Shown here piece by piece: positions 18,487 to 27,281 of a stretch of 64,000 bases of DNA. A model generated the notes under the pieces. The model saw only the letters and a list, made by a program, of their open reading frames with translations, searched no databases and had not been told where the DNA came from. Made by a program: the position numbers and the translations under genes. Origin of the DNA: Jonesiaceae bacterium BS-20 (GTDB lineage Bacteria > Actinomycetota > Actinomycetes > Actinomycetales > Cellulomonadaceae); assembly GCA_039995105.1 (NCBI GenBank), contig CP146203.1:1860001-1924000 (forward strand). Direction: 5' to 3'. Numbering within the stretch: position 1 is the stretch's first letter; the number at the start of each line of letters is the position of its first letter.

Positions 18487-19811
18487 GCGGGGTTCTCCTG
18501 GGGGTTTGAAGTTTGTTCTGTGGCCGCCTGCTGTTTGTCAGACTTGGCCTTTGCACGCGCCGTATCTGAGACAATAACGGCCGTCAGTTGTTTACGTCTG
18601 CCGGCAAACGAATCTGCCGTAATTTCTAGATTGTGGGTTTGTGCACTCGATCCGGAAATCGGTACCTTACCCAATACCTTCGCCAGAAGCCCGGCCACGG
18701 TATCTACGTCTTCGTCATCAATCTCACGGTCAAAAAGCTCCCCCAGTTCATCCAGGGTTAACCGCGCGGGGACCCGGTAAATCCCCGGTCCTAGGTGTTC
18801 AATTTCCGGGGCGGCAACGTCATGCTCATCAACCAGTTCCCCAACAATTTCTTCAATGACGTCCTCAATTGTAACCAATCCGGCTACCCCACCGTACTCG
18901 TCCACGGCCATCGCAATGTGCTGGGCCGTTGTCTGCATTTCTCGGAGCAACTCGTCTACACGCTTGGACTCGGGAAAAAACGTCACTTGGCGCATGACAT
19001 CAATGACCAGTTTGGAGTCAGGGTCACTCGAGTTCAATAGGACCCGGGCGGTGTCCTTAAAGAACAGCACACCCAAAACTTCATCGGCAGAGTCACCAAC
19101 TACTGGAAGGCGCGAAAACCCGGAGCGCACAAAAAGTTCCTGCGCTTTGCGTAGGGGAAGGTTTGCTTCAAGGGTGAACATATCGGTGCGCGGGACCATG
19201 ATTTCACGCAAGGACGTCTCATGTAACTCAAACACCGAACGCAGCATATTGCGTTCCTCATCCTCGATTACCTCGGACTCGTCAACAAGATCGACCAGTT
19301 CTCGCAGTTCGTCTTCCTCATCCGTGTCACGGGCCTTTTGGGGTTTGTGCACGAGCCGGGAGATCCAGCCGGATGTGGCCAAGAAGAACGCCATGGGGCC
19401 GCTCAAGAGGCTCAAGACCTGAGCCGGATAGGTACGTCCCAACGTGCGCGGGCTAATCCGGACCAAAACTAGTGCCACGAGGGCGCTAACAAGCGCCGCC
19501 ACAATCACTACCAACCACCAAGGCGTGAATGCGGTTGCGATACTGACCGTGATGCAAGCGGTCGCGATCATTTCTGCAACCACGCGCACGAACGCGGCGG
19601 CAGTCGCGGTAACCGCAGTGTCTTGGGTCAGTGCCTGCAACCGCTGAGCGAGGTGTGGTTTTGCTTCGCTCACCTCGCCTACCGCTGATCTACTGACCTT
19701 CAGGACCGCGGCCTCGCCCGCGCTCACTACGGCAGCGGTGATGATTCCCAGGACCGCAATGGGTACGAGGATTCCTACCGGAGCATTTGCTAATGAGTCC
19801 ATGTCGCTCAC
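18483..19811 (-). CDS. CNNM/CorC-HlyC family membrane protein with CBS pair
   Basis: 442 residues. N-terminal CNNM membrane domain (about four helices, residues 10-150), acidic hinge, a CBS pair (about 195-320: REIMVPRTDM, AMAVDEYGGVAGLVTIEDVIEEIVGE), and a CorC_HlyC domain (about 340-415). Relatives handle Mg2+/Co2+ efflux or, near ybeY, ribosome-linked functions. Overlaps ybeY and era by 4 nt each, so firmly in the operon. Confidence 0.9.
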   Translation of the reverse strand: MSDMDSLANAPVGILVPIAVLGIITAAVVSAGEAAVLKVSRSAVGEVSEAKPHLAQRLQALTQDTAVTATAAAFVRVVAEMIATACITVSIATAFTPWWLVVIVAALVSALVALVLVRISPRTLGRTYPAQVLSLLSGPMAFFLATSGWISRLVHKPQKARDTDEEDELRELVDLVDESEVIEDEERNMLRSVFELHETSLREIMVPRTDMFTLEANLPLRKAQELFVRSGFSRLPVVGDSADEVLGVLFFKDTARVLLNSSDPDSKLVIDVMRQVTFFPESKRVDELLREMQTTAQHIAMAVDEYGGVAGLVTIEDVIEEIVGELVDEHDVAAPEIEHLGPGIYRVPARLTLDELGELFDREIDDEDVDTVAGLLAKVLGKVPISGSSAQTHNLEITADSFAGRRKQLTAVIVSDTARAKAKSDKQQAATEQTSNPQENPA

Positions 19812-20260
19812 CGATTAGCTAGGAAGGTCAATAGAAGTTTGCGCTGCAGCCCAAACATCTCCTTCTCCTCCTCGGCAGTCTCGTGGTCGTATCCCAAAAG
19901 GTGCAGGATTCCGTGCGTGGTCAACAACAACAGTTCTTCAATAGTTGAGTGACCAGCGGTAGCGGCCTGAGTGGTTGCAACGGCGGGGCACAAGACAATG
20001 TCTCCCAGCAGTCCGGCCGGGGTGATGTCCCCTTCACGTCCGGGTCGCAGTTCATCCATGGGGAACGACAGCACGTCGGTTGGGCCTTCAAGGTCCATCC
20101 ACTGCACGTGCAGATCGCTCATGGTGTCCGTATCAACAAACAAAATAGACAATTCCGTGGCCGGGTGGACGTGCAGGGCCTCAAAAACAAACCGCGCTAA
20201 CTCGGCAAATTCTGCCTCATCAACCACATAGTCTGCTTCGTTATTTACTTCGACGCTCAC
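19808..20260 (-). CDS. ybeY: Endoribonuclease YbeY
   Basis: Zinc-dependent single-strand RNase of 16S rRNA maturation and ribosome quality control. 150 residues; the metal site H-x3-H-x5-H is seen in THGILHLLGYDHE. GTG start with a 4-nt overlap with phoH. Conserved phoH-ybeY pairing. Confidence 0.95.
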   Translation of the reverse strand: MSVEVNNEADYVVDEAEFAELARFVFEALHVHPATELSILFVDTDTMSDLHVQWMDLEGPTDVLSFPMDELRPGREGDITPAGLLGDIVLCPAVATTQAATAGHSTIEELLLLTTHGILHLLGYDHETAEEEKEMFGLQRKLLLTFLANR

Positions 20261-21345
20261 AGGTGCGAGCCTTTCTCTTGTGTCTCATCCGGTACGGCAC
20301 GTGCTGGGGAAAAATTGCGCACCGGGGTGCTACCCAAATCTGGCGTAACATCCCAGCGCTCATAGGCATCGATAATGTGGGCCACCAACGAGTGACGCAC
20401 AACGTCGCTCGAGGTGAGGTGGCAAAATTCAATATCGTCGACACCGGTCAAAATATCTTCAATAGTCTTAAGCCCAGAAACCTTACCACCGGGCAGGTCT
20501 ACTTGGGTCACGTCCCCGGTAACCACCATTTTGGAACTGGTTCCAAGCCGGGTCAGGAACATTTTCATCTGTTCCTTAGTCGTATTTTGGGCCTCATCCA
20601 AAATAATGAACGCATTGTTCAGGGTTCGCCCGCGCATATATGCAAGTGGCGCAACTTCAATGGTTCCCGAGTCAATCAGACGAGCGGTAACGTCGGGTTC
20701 GAGCATGTCCCGCAGGCTGTCATAAAGCGGTCGCAGGTATGGGTCAATCTTTTCCGTAAGCGACCCGGGCAAGAACCCCAGGTTCTCACCGGCTTCAACG
20801 GCAGGGCGGGTCAAGACAATACGTTGGACCATCTTGTTCTGGAGCGCCTGAACCGCCTTGGCTACGGCCAGGTAGGTTTTCCCGGTTCCCGCTGGCCCAA
20901 TTCCAAACGTGATGGTATTAGTTTCGATTGCATCGACATAATGCTTTTGGCCCGCTGTTTTGGGGCGGATCGACTTGCCTTTTGAACTTAAGATATCAAA
21001 GGTAAATACCTTGGACGGACGGCTCTGAGTCGCATTGCCAAGCATCTTGATAGACCGCGTCACAATGTCCGATGTCAAGGTAGTACCGCCCTGCACAACC
21101 TCAATGAGCTCATCTATGAGCCGGCTGGCTAGCGCTACTTCTCCCCCGGGCCCCACCAGCGTAATCGAGGAGCCGCGCACATGAATTCGCAGCGTTGCAA
21201 ACCCCAGTTCGATTGCACGCAGGACCGTGTCAGCCGGGCCTAACAGCATTGACATGGAGACATCAGCGGGTACAACGACTCGGTGTTCGACATCCTTTAC
21301 ATAAGATGCGCTTCGAATGTTGTTTGATGTCATATACGGTGTCAT
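20257..21345 (-). CDS. PhoH-family ATPase (PhoH-like, ybeY-linked)
   Basis: 362 residues. Walker A GPAGTGKT, Walker B FIILDEAQN, and the family block TGDVTQVDLP are present; residues 1-110 hold the small N-terminal domain of this subfamily. Probably an RNA-related ATPase or helicase working with YbeY in rRNA metabolism (known linkage, mechanism unsettled). ATG 21345 has GGGGAG only 2 nt upstream; ATG 21333 is an alternative. Confidence 0.92.
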   Translation of the reverse strand: MTPYMTSNNIRSASYVKDVEHRVVVPADVSMSMLLGPADTVLRAIELGFATLRIHVRGSSITLVGPGGEVALASRLIDELIEVVQGGTTLTSDIVTRSIKMLGNATQSRPSKVFTFDILSSKGKSIRPKTAGQKHYVDAIETNTITFGIGPAGTGKTYLAVAKAVQALQNKMVQRIVLTRPAVEAGENLGFLPGSLTEKIDPYLRPLYDSLRDMLEPDVTARLIDSGTIEVAPLAYMRGRTLNNAFIILDEAQNTTKEQMKMFLTRLGTSSKMVVTGDVTQVDLPGGKVSGLKTIEDILTGVDDIEFCHLTSSDVVRHSLVAHIIDAYERWDVTPDLGSTPVRNFSPARAVPDETQEKGSHL

Positions 21346-21450
21346 CGCTCCCCGGTCAAAATTGATAAGAACTAGTCTACCGACACTGCTAACCCCAAGG
21401 CACCCGGCAACGCCCCAACACTCTTGACGATGCCTGTGTTGCGTGGATGG

Positions 21451-21825
21451 TTAGGCCGGGTTCCAGCCCAGCCGGGCACCACCAAGAACGTGGCCGTGGA
21501 CGTGAAAGACCGTCTGGCCCGCATTGGGGCCGGAGTTAAAGATAAAACGATACTGTCCGTCCGCAAATTCAGAGGCTACCTCGTCAGCCAAGGAAACCAT
21601 TTCTGCTAGTAACTTGGGGTCCGCACCGGCAACCTGCGCCACATCACCATAGTGGTGGCGCGGCACTACCAGGGCGTGCAGTGGCGCTTGGGGATTAATG
21701 TCCCGAAACGCAATAACATTTTCTGACTCCATGATGATGGTCGATGGCAGTTGGCCAACCATAATCTGGCAGAAGATGCAGTCCTTTACTTGTGGGGCAG
21801 CGCTGGGCTGTGATGATTCGCTCAT
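21451..21825 (-). CDS. HIT-family hydrolase (HinT-like)
   Basis: 124 residues. Nucleotide-binding histidine triad HVHGHV near the C-terminus and the CIFCQI zinc-like Cys pair at the N-terminus. Hydrolyses phosphoramidates or nucleotidyl amides (AMP-lysine in studied HinT). Upstream in-frame codons reach 21927, but MSESSQPS (21825) fits the family. There is no clear Shine-Dalgarno; TAATCT (21838-21833) lies 7 nt before the ATG, giving a leaderless start. Confidence 0.9.
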   Translation of the reverse strand: MSESSQPSAAPQVKDCIFCQIMVGQLPSTIIMESENVIAFRDINPQAPLHALVVPRHHYGDVAQVAGADPKLLAEMVSLADEVASEFADGQYRFIFNSGPNAGQTVFHVHGHVLGGARLGWNPA

Positions 21826-21932
21826 ACCCCTGAGATTAGTCTGTTTTTGCCTGTTGCGATGGTAAGCCTGCCGTCCAGTAACCGTTTTGTCACCTATCCA
21901 CCGGCCCCAGCACGGTCTGCTTGCCACTAGGT

Positions 21933-22709
21933 CTACGTCCAGCGGCCAAGCTTCTCACTGATCAGCGCAATCCCAATAGGGCCTGCGGTAGACGTCCGTA
22001 GCACGTGGGGGCCCAAGCGGGCCAGTTGTGCCCCCGCCTCTTGGAACGCGGTCACCTCAAAATCGCTCATCCCACCCTCGGGCCCTACAATGAACAGCAC
22101 CTTGCGTGCCGCATCACTCGGGCCCAGTTCAGGCAGGTGGCAGTCACGAATCGGGGTGGTCGCTTCCTCGTGCAACACGAGTGCGACTCCTCCTTGACTA
22201 ATGACTTCCCCGATCATCTTGATCAGGTGTTTCGAATCGACCGGTTGCCCAACCTCAGGCAGGGCTGCGCGGCGAGCCTGTTTGGTAGCTGCCCGGACCG
22301 TAGCCTGCCAGCGCACCCAAGACTTTACCGCTCGCGGTCCTCGCCAGATCACGATCGAACGGTCAGCTTGCCACGGAACCACGGCATCGACACCAACTTC
22401 GGTGGCTGCCTCGATGGCGAGTTCGTCCCGGTCTCCCTTGGCAAGAGCTTGAACCAATACCAGCTCAATGCCGTCAGATTCCTCTTGAATTTTTTCAAGC
22501 ACCTCAAGTTCTAGGTGCGACTGATTGACCGTGCTGATTTTGCAAACCAGCCTGGCACCGCCACCATCAACAATGTCAATCAGTTCACCCGGACCGCGGC
22601 GCTGGACTACGCCGGCGTGGCGACCTTCGGTCCCGTCAAGAACGTAGGTGTCACCGACCTGATAGGCGTCAAGGTCATGGGACTCTGCTAGGAAGACCGG
22701 GGAACTCAT
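21933..22709 (-). CDS. rsmE: 16S rRNA (uracil1498-N3)-methyltransferase
   Basis: SPOUT methyltransferase modifying U1498 of 16S rRNA using SAM. 258 residues; N-terminal PUA-like barrel, then the knotted domain with GPEGGMSDFE and the closing LGPHVLRTSTAG. The ATG overlaps the dnaJ stop (TGATG). Conserved hrcA-dnaJ-rsmE order. Confidence 0.95.
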   Translation of the reverse strand: MSSPVFLAESHDLDAYQVGDTYVLDGTEGRHAGVVQRRGPGELIDIVDGGGARLVCKISTVNQSHLELEVLEKIQEESDGIELVLVQALAKGDRDELAIEAATEVGVDAVVPWQADRSIVIWRGPRAVKSWVRWQATVRAATKQARRAALPEVGQPVDSKHLIKMIGEVISQGGVALVLHEEATTPIRDCHLPELGPSDAARKVLFIVGPEGGMSDFEVTAFQEAGAQLARLGPHVLRTSTAGPIGIALISEKLGRWT

Positions 22710-23821
22710 CAGCGACCGGCAAACTTCTCACGCAGGCGTGAGAACACGCCGGAATGAGTTGCCGAGACCTTGCCCGCAACCCGTTCCTCACCGCGTAGTG
22801 CGGCAAATTGGCGCAGCAGTTCGGTTTGCTCGGCGTCCAACTCGGTTGGGATAGTGACTTCAATGTGGATGTTCAAACTGCCACGTCCGCTGCCCCGTAG
22901 GTGACCTACTCCAAGATCTTTCAGAGTAATGATCTGGTGCGGTTGGGTACCGGGTGCCAGGTCTACTTCGCGCGGCCCGTCCAAGGTTTCAAGTTCCAAG
23001 ACCGTACCCATCGCGGCTGCAGTCATAGGAACCTCAACCGTGCAGTGCAGGTCATCGTTCTCACGGATAAAAACGGGGTGCTTCTTTTCCCGAATCTCAA
23101 AGTAGAGGTCACCGGCCGGTCCCCCGGCTGGGCCCACCTCACCCTGCCCACTAAGCTTGATCCGCACACCGGTTTCAACGCCCGCAGGAATCTCAACCTT
23201 GATTGTGCGCTGCGAACGCACGCGTCCATCCCCGGCACACTCTGCACAAGGGTTTGGAATGGTTGTTCCAAAGCCTTGGCAGGCCGCACACGGGGCCGTA
23301 GTCATCACTTGGCCAAGGAACGAACGTGCTACTCGCTGTACGGTTCCAGAACCGTGGCAAATGCCACAGGTTACCGGTGAGGTGCCCGGTGCGCAGCAGG
23401 TACCGTTACAGGTGCCACAGGCCACCGCGGTTTCAACTTCCAGTTCGCGGGTGGTTCCAAAAGCAGCTTCCGCCAACTCAACGTCTAGGCGCAGCAGAGC
23501 ATCTTGCCCCCGGCGCGCACGCGGGATGGGGCCGCGTTGCTGCTGTCCGCCACCGAAGAAGGTTTCAAAGATGTCTTGGAAACCAAAACCTTGGCCGCCT
23601 CCGCCACCCGGGGCGGTTGGGTCTGAACCTAGGTCATACTGCTGGCGCTTATCCGCGTTTGAGAGCACGTCATAGGCACGTTGGACGTCCTTGAATTCCT
23701 CTTCAGCTTCTGGGCCGGCAACATCCGGGTGCAGGTTTCGGGCTAACTTGCGGTAGGCCTTCTTGATTTGATCCGTTGAGGCATCTCGCTCCACACCAAG
23801 GGTGGCGTAATAGTCGTTCAC
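22709..23821 (-). CDS. dnaJ: Chaperone DnaJ (type I, HrcA-linked paralogue)
   Basis: Hsp40 co-chaperone that stimulates DnaK ATPase. 370 residues: J-domain with HPD (NLHPDVAG), Gly-rich linker, zinc-finger domain with four CxxC repeats, C-terminal substrate domain. The first repeat reads CGTCNGTC, with Cys where CxxCxGxG usually ends in Gly. GTG 23821 with AGAAGG 7 nt upstream. Follows hrcA and is likely repressed with it through CIRCE. Confidence 0.95.
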   Translation of the reverse strand: MNDYYATLGVERDASTDQIKKAYRKLARNLHPDVAGPEAEEEFKDVQRAYDVLSNADKRQQYDLGSDPTAPGGGGGQGFGFQDIFETFFGGGQQQRGPIPRARRGQDALLRLDVELAEAAFGTTRELEVETAVACGTCNGTCCAPGTSPVTCGICHGSGTVQRVARSFLGQVMTTAPCAACQGFGTTIPNPCAECAGDGRVRSQRTIKVEIPAGVETGVRIKLSGQGEVGPAGGPAGDLYFEIREKKHPVFIRENDDLHCTVEVPMTAAAMGTVLELETLDGPREVDLAPGTQPHQIITLKDLGVGHLRGSGRGSLNIHIEVTIPTELDAEQTELLRQFAALRGEERVAGKVSATHSGVFSRLREKFAGR

Positions 23822-23913
23822 TCAAAAACCTTCTGCTAATAGAACCTAAGAAAAATAATGTTAACTCTGGGGCCTTAACGTTTGCGAGCTCCGTTATGTT
23901 CCGGAGCATTGGC

Positions 23914-24933
23914 TTACGTAGTCAAAGTCTGAGACAGGTACCGGGCAACCGCATGAACGGCGGCTATAGTGCCCGCATAGTCCATACCCGTGGGGCCTAG
24001 CGACCCTACCGCCCCAAGGGTTTCCACACCGGATCCATATCCGGTGGTGACAACGGACGTCTCCATAAGGTTAGCCGCGTTGGTTTCTCGCCCAATACGC
24101 ACGCTTACCCCGGGATTGTCTTCTGTCATTTGGGAAATCAAGTTGAGCAAAACTACTTGCTCCTCTAGCGCTTCTAAGACCGGACGCAGATCCGCAAACC
24201 CCACACCTAGGCGGGCCAGATTAGCGGTTCCCGCCAAGACAATGCGGTCTTCACCTTCTTCTGCAAGTACTTGGCGCACCATCTGGGCTAAATCGGTCAG
24301 CAGACCCTGCTCCGCGTCAACTGGAGACAGTTCCAACAGTTGTAATTCCTGGGTGATTTGGCGAGGTTGGCGCCTGGCTGCAATCTGGTTGAGAGCCGCG
24401 TGCACTCGGGCCACCCCATCACGATCGACAGGTTCGCTCAGTTCAACGTTACGCTGCACTACCCGGCCCGTGTCGGTGATGACCACGAGCAGGAGCTTAC
24501 TTGGGTTCAGCTGGACAAGTTCAATGTGTTGCACAATCGAGCCGCCCAAAGCGGGGTACTGCACTACGGCTACTTGCCCGGTCAGCTGGGCCAGCAATCG
24601 GCCCGCACGGTGAACCACGTCATTAACGTCTACGGCCGAGCCCAAGAATGCCTTAATCGCATTACGTTCCGCGGTAGTAAGCGGCTTAACGTTAGAAAGT
24701 TTATCCACGAACACCCGGTAGCCAAGGTCCGTGGGGACTCGTCCGGCGGATGTATGCGGCTGGGCGATCAGGCCTTCTTCTTCGAGTGCTGCCATGTCAT
24801 TACGGATAGTTGCGGGCGAAACACCAAGTTGGTGGCGCTCAGCTATCAGTTTTGACCCTACGGGTTCCCTGGTGCGGACAAAGTCTTCTACGATCGCCCG
24901 CAACACATCAAGACGTCGCTGATCGGCTTGCAT
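23914..24933 (-). CDS. hrcA: Heat-inducible transcription repressor HrcA
   Basis: Represses chaperone genes by binding CIRCE; needs GroEL to fold, so unfolded protein relieves repression. 339 residues: winged-helix N-terminus (VSPATIRNDMAALEEEGLI, HTSAGRVPT), then the GAF-like domain. ATG 24933 with GAAGGG upstream. A CIRCE copy sits 20 nt before the start, so it autoregulates. Confidence 0.95.
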   Translation of the reverse strand: MQADQRRLDVLRAIVEDFVRTREPVGSKLIAERHQLGVSPATIRNDMAALEEEGLIAQPHTSAGRVPTDLGYRVFVDKLSNVKPLTTAERNAIKAFLGSAVDVNDVVHRAGRLLAQLTGQVAVVQYPALGGSIVQHIELVQLNPSKLLLVVITDTGRVVQRNVELSEPVDRDGVARVHAALNQIAARRQPRQITQELQLLELSPVDAEQGLLTDLAQMVRQVLAEEGEDRIVLAGTANLARLGVGFADLRPVLEALEEQVVLLNLISQMTEDNPGVSVRIGRETNAANLMETSVVTTGYGSGVETLGAVGSLGPTGMDYAGTIAAVHAVARYLSQTLTT

Positions 24934-24952
24934 GAAAGACCCTTCCTGGCGC

Positions 24953-24977
24953 TGGCACTCAATACTTCAGAGTGCCA
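24953..24977. promoter_or_regulatory. CIRCE operator of hrcA-dnaJ
   Basis: TGGCACTC-N9-GAGTGCCA, an uninterrupted 8-9-8 inverted repeat. The canonical element is TTAGCACTC-N9-GAGTGCTAA; here A/T of TTAG is G/C, with the core CACTC/GAGTG intact. Confidence 0.9.
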
Positions 24978-25060
24978 ATGTTACCCCGCATTCGCGTCCC
25001 AATGACCGTGATTCACACAACCTCAACGTGTCAGCTCCACCACGCGCGCGTTGTGCGCGG

Positions 25061-25066
25061 TACTGT
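25061..25066 (+). promoter_or_regulatory. -10 element of the DUF3097 gene
   Basis: TACTGT exactly 7 nt upstream of GTG 25074; no Shine-Dalgarno. Fits the leaderless pattern seen elsewhere in the window. Confidence 0.45.
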
Positions 25067-25073
25067 GCCTAGC

Positions 25074-25931
25074 GTGAACAATGATCGATATGGCCGCGAC
25101 GTGTTGGCCGGCAGCACACCCCACCACCCCAAAAAGGTGGTTTCAGTTCCCGTTCCGGCTGCGAGGGGCTTGGTGGTCGAGGAAGTGATGACCGGTTGGG
25201 TAGGTGCCGTGGTGCGCACCGAGAAATCCGGTGGCATGCACGTCGTGGTGATCGAGGATCGCCGCGGCAAAACGCGCACTTTTCCCCTTGGTCCCGGTTT
25301 TTGGATTGACGGCAAGCCGGTCATTCTCACCCCTGTGGTGCGCCAGGCTGCGCCCAGCAACCCGGGTCGGACCGCGTCCGGGTCGACAGCGCTTCCCGAT
25401 GCCAAAGCGCGGGTTGCGCGGGCATCGAGAATTTGGGTTGAGGGTCGCCACGACGCCGAGTTGGTTGAAAAGGTCTGGGGAGACGACCTACGCATTGAGG
25501 GCGTAGTGGTGGAATATCTTGAGGGCGTGGACAACCTCGAGGCTGCCCTGGAGGAGTTCCGTCCATCGACCCAACGCCGCGTTGGCGTGCTCGTGGATCA
25601 CCTTGTTCCAAATTCCAAGGAGCAACGCATCACCGATGCCATCATGGCTAAGTACGGTCGGTCGGGTGTACTTATTGTGGGACACCCCTACGTGGATGTC
25701 TGGCAGTCGGTGCGTCCCGAGCGCATAGGACTCAAACAGTGGCCAAGTGTGGACCGCTCAATCGAGTGGAAACTAGGCATTCTGCGGCATCTCGGGTGGC
25801 CTAACGGCACCCAAACAGACATTGCATTGGGTTGGAAGAAAATCCTGTCAACCGTTCGCAACTACGCTGACCTAGAGCCTTCGCTGTTAGGCAGGGTCGA
25901 AGAGCTCATCGACTTTGTCACCGTCGACTGA
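25074..25931 (+). CDS. DUF3097 family protein
   Basis: 285 residues, actinobacteria-restricted family of unknown function, usually found beside hrcA. Start at GTG (MNNDRYGRD) matches family N-termini. The N-terminal 110 residues look beta-rich (EDRRGKTRTFPLGPGFWIDG). The C-terminal part starts with IWVEGRHDAELVEKV and contains GVLVDHLVPNSKEQRI, which I read as resembling the two metal-binding motifs of TOPRIM domains such as RNase M5. That is inference; no activity is known to me. Ends at a bidirectional terminator. Confidence 0.85.
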   Translation: MNNDRYGRDVLAGSTPHHPKKVVSVPVPAARGLVVEEVMTGWVGAVVRTEKSGGMHVVVIEDRRGKTRTFPLGPGFWIDGKPVILTPVVRQAAPSNPGRTASGSTALPDAKARVARASRIWVEGRHDAELVEKVWGDDLRIEGVVVEYLEGVDNLEAALEEFRPSTQRRVGVLVDHLVPNSKEQRITDAIMAKYGRSGVLIVGHPYVDVWQSVRPERIGLKQWPSVDRSIEWKLGILRHLGWPNGTQTDIALGWKKILSTVRNYADLEPSLLGRVEELIDFVTVD

Positions 25932-25969
25932 CATAGGTCCAGCGGCACCAAACTTGAGATCCTCCAGTT

Positions 25970-26023
25970 AAAAATGATGGTCCAGGTTGCACAGGCAATC
26001 CGCGCAACCTGGACCATCGTTTT
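25970..26023. terminator. Bidirectional intrinsic terminator
   Basis: Perfect 15-bp stem (25976-25990 with 26004-26018). Plus-strand TTTT at 26020-26023; minus-strand TTTTT at 25974-25970. Between the convergent DUF3097 gene and the Gln-rich membrane gene. Confidence 0.9.
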
Positions 26024-26061
26024 CTAGCAGCGGACCACCTTGTGGTTACCCGCGAGTCTGA

Positions 26062-27153
26062 CTAGGCAGGCTCTTGGTTTTGCAGCTTGCGGAACACGTA
26101 GGCCATCGCGATCAGGCTAACGGGCAGCGTTACCAGGGTTCCAATACCCAGCAACAAGGCACCGATGAATGACAAGACAGCAACCGCCACGTACAACAGC
26201 AGCGTAGTGCCGACGTTTTCGGTGGCAAGTTTGACGCTTGCCTTGATCGCATCGATTGCGCCCATGTCTTGATCAATGACAAACAGCATGGCGTACATGG
26301 TGAAGAATGCAATCGCGGCACTCAAGATTCCGGTCCAGGACACAAGGCCAACCGCGACACCGATAATAACCGCTGTCAAAACGATGTTGCCAATGTTCTT
26401 GAACACAAAGAAGTCCTTGTATTCAATCTGCTTGCCCTTGGTGATCTCCAACATGGCGTGGATGAGGCCCGCTTGGGCGAGGAATACAAAAACCATCATC
26501 AGGATTGAAAACAAAATAATCATGAAGATGCCTGCGCCACCAAAGAAGCCCAAACCGCCGCTATTCGAAACACCGGCCGCGGTGCCAAAGAGCATGAGTG
26601 AAAGCAGGATTGTCAGCAAGATCCCTACGCCCACGTAGGTAAAGATGCCAAGGAGGATGGGCCCCATATTCCTTTGGAATCGGGCCCAACCATACTTCAC
26701 TGCCTCGAAGACATCGACCCCAGCCACCCCGGCGCCCTGGGGCTGCTGCGATTGGCCATAACCAGGCTGCTGGACGTATCCCTGCGGTTGACCATAACCG
26801 GGCTGCTGATATGGCATCTGGCCTTGCTGAGCGGGCGGTTGCTGAGCATAGCCTGGCTGCTGCGGCGGGACTTGCCCGGAAGTTTGTTGACCGTAACCGG
26901 GCTGCTGATACGGCATCTGGCCTTGCTGCGCAGATGGTTGCTGGCCATAGCCGGTTTGCGGGGCCGGCTGCTGCGGTGAATGCTGCTGGGTTTGCCCCGG
27001 ACCGTAAGGCGACTGCTGATACGGTGCTTGACCGGTTTGATTTGGTTGCCCTTGAGCCCCGGTCTGCTGCGCAGATTGCTGATCACCATTTGGGTGATTG
27101 GGTTCGCTTGGGGGCGGACCTTGCGGCGGTAATGAGCCGTCATGGTTCGACAT
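26062..27153 (-). CDS. Gln/Pro/Tyr-rich protein with C-terminal membrane domain
   Basis: 363 residues. The first 145 are low-complexity repeats of the type PYQQPGYGQ. The rest has about five to six hydrophobic segments from VFEAVKYGWARFQRN onward, the layout of actinobacterial DUF975/YciC-like membrane proteins. The disordered N-terminus would be cytoplasmic and could self-associate. GGGAG 5 nt before the ATG. Function unknown. Confidence 0.75.
   Translation of the reverse strand: MSNHDGSLPPQGPPPSEPNHPNGDQQSAQQTGAQGQPNQTGQAPYQQSPYGPGQTQQHSPQQPAPQTGYGQQPSAQQGQMPYQQPGYGQQTSGQVPPQQPGYAQQPPAQQGQMPYQQPGYGQPQGYVQQPGYGQSQQPQGAGVAGVDVFEAVKYGWARFQRNMGPILLGIFTYVGVGILLTILLSLMLFGTAAGVSNSGGLGFFGGAGIFMIILFSILMMVFVFLAQAGLIHAMLEITKGKQIEYKDFFVFKNIGNIVLTAVIIGVAVGLVSWTGILSAAIAFFTMYAMLFVIDQDMGAIDAIKASVKLATENVGTTLLLYVAVAVLSFIGALLLGIGTLVTLPVSLIAMAYVFRKLQNQEPA
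26740..27105. repeat. In-frame low-complexity coding repeats (Gln/Pro/Gly/Tyr)
   Basis: Repeated short DNA units encode variants of QQPGYGQ and QQGQMPYQQPGYGQ inside the gene at 26062-27153. Such tracts can change copy number by slippage. Boundaries are approximate. Confidence 0.7.
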
Positions 27154-27281
27154 AGTTTCTCCCTAGTTGCTTCAGCGCGGAAACAGACGTCGGTGCCTGT
27201 TATCTCACTAACATACCCAATTAAAGCGCTTAACGCCGGAACTGGGCAAGCAAACTTTGGAAGTTCTCACCACCAGCCGGG

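Noticed and set aside
26740-27105. CRISPR-like repeats
   Set aside because: Repeats are in-frame coding repeats (Gln/Pro/Tyr) without unique spacers of constant length.
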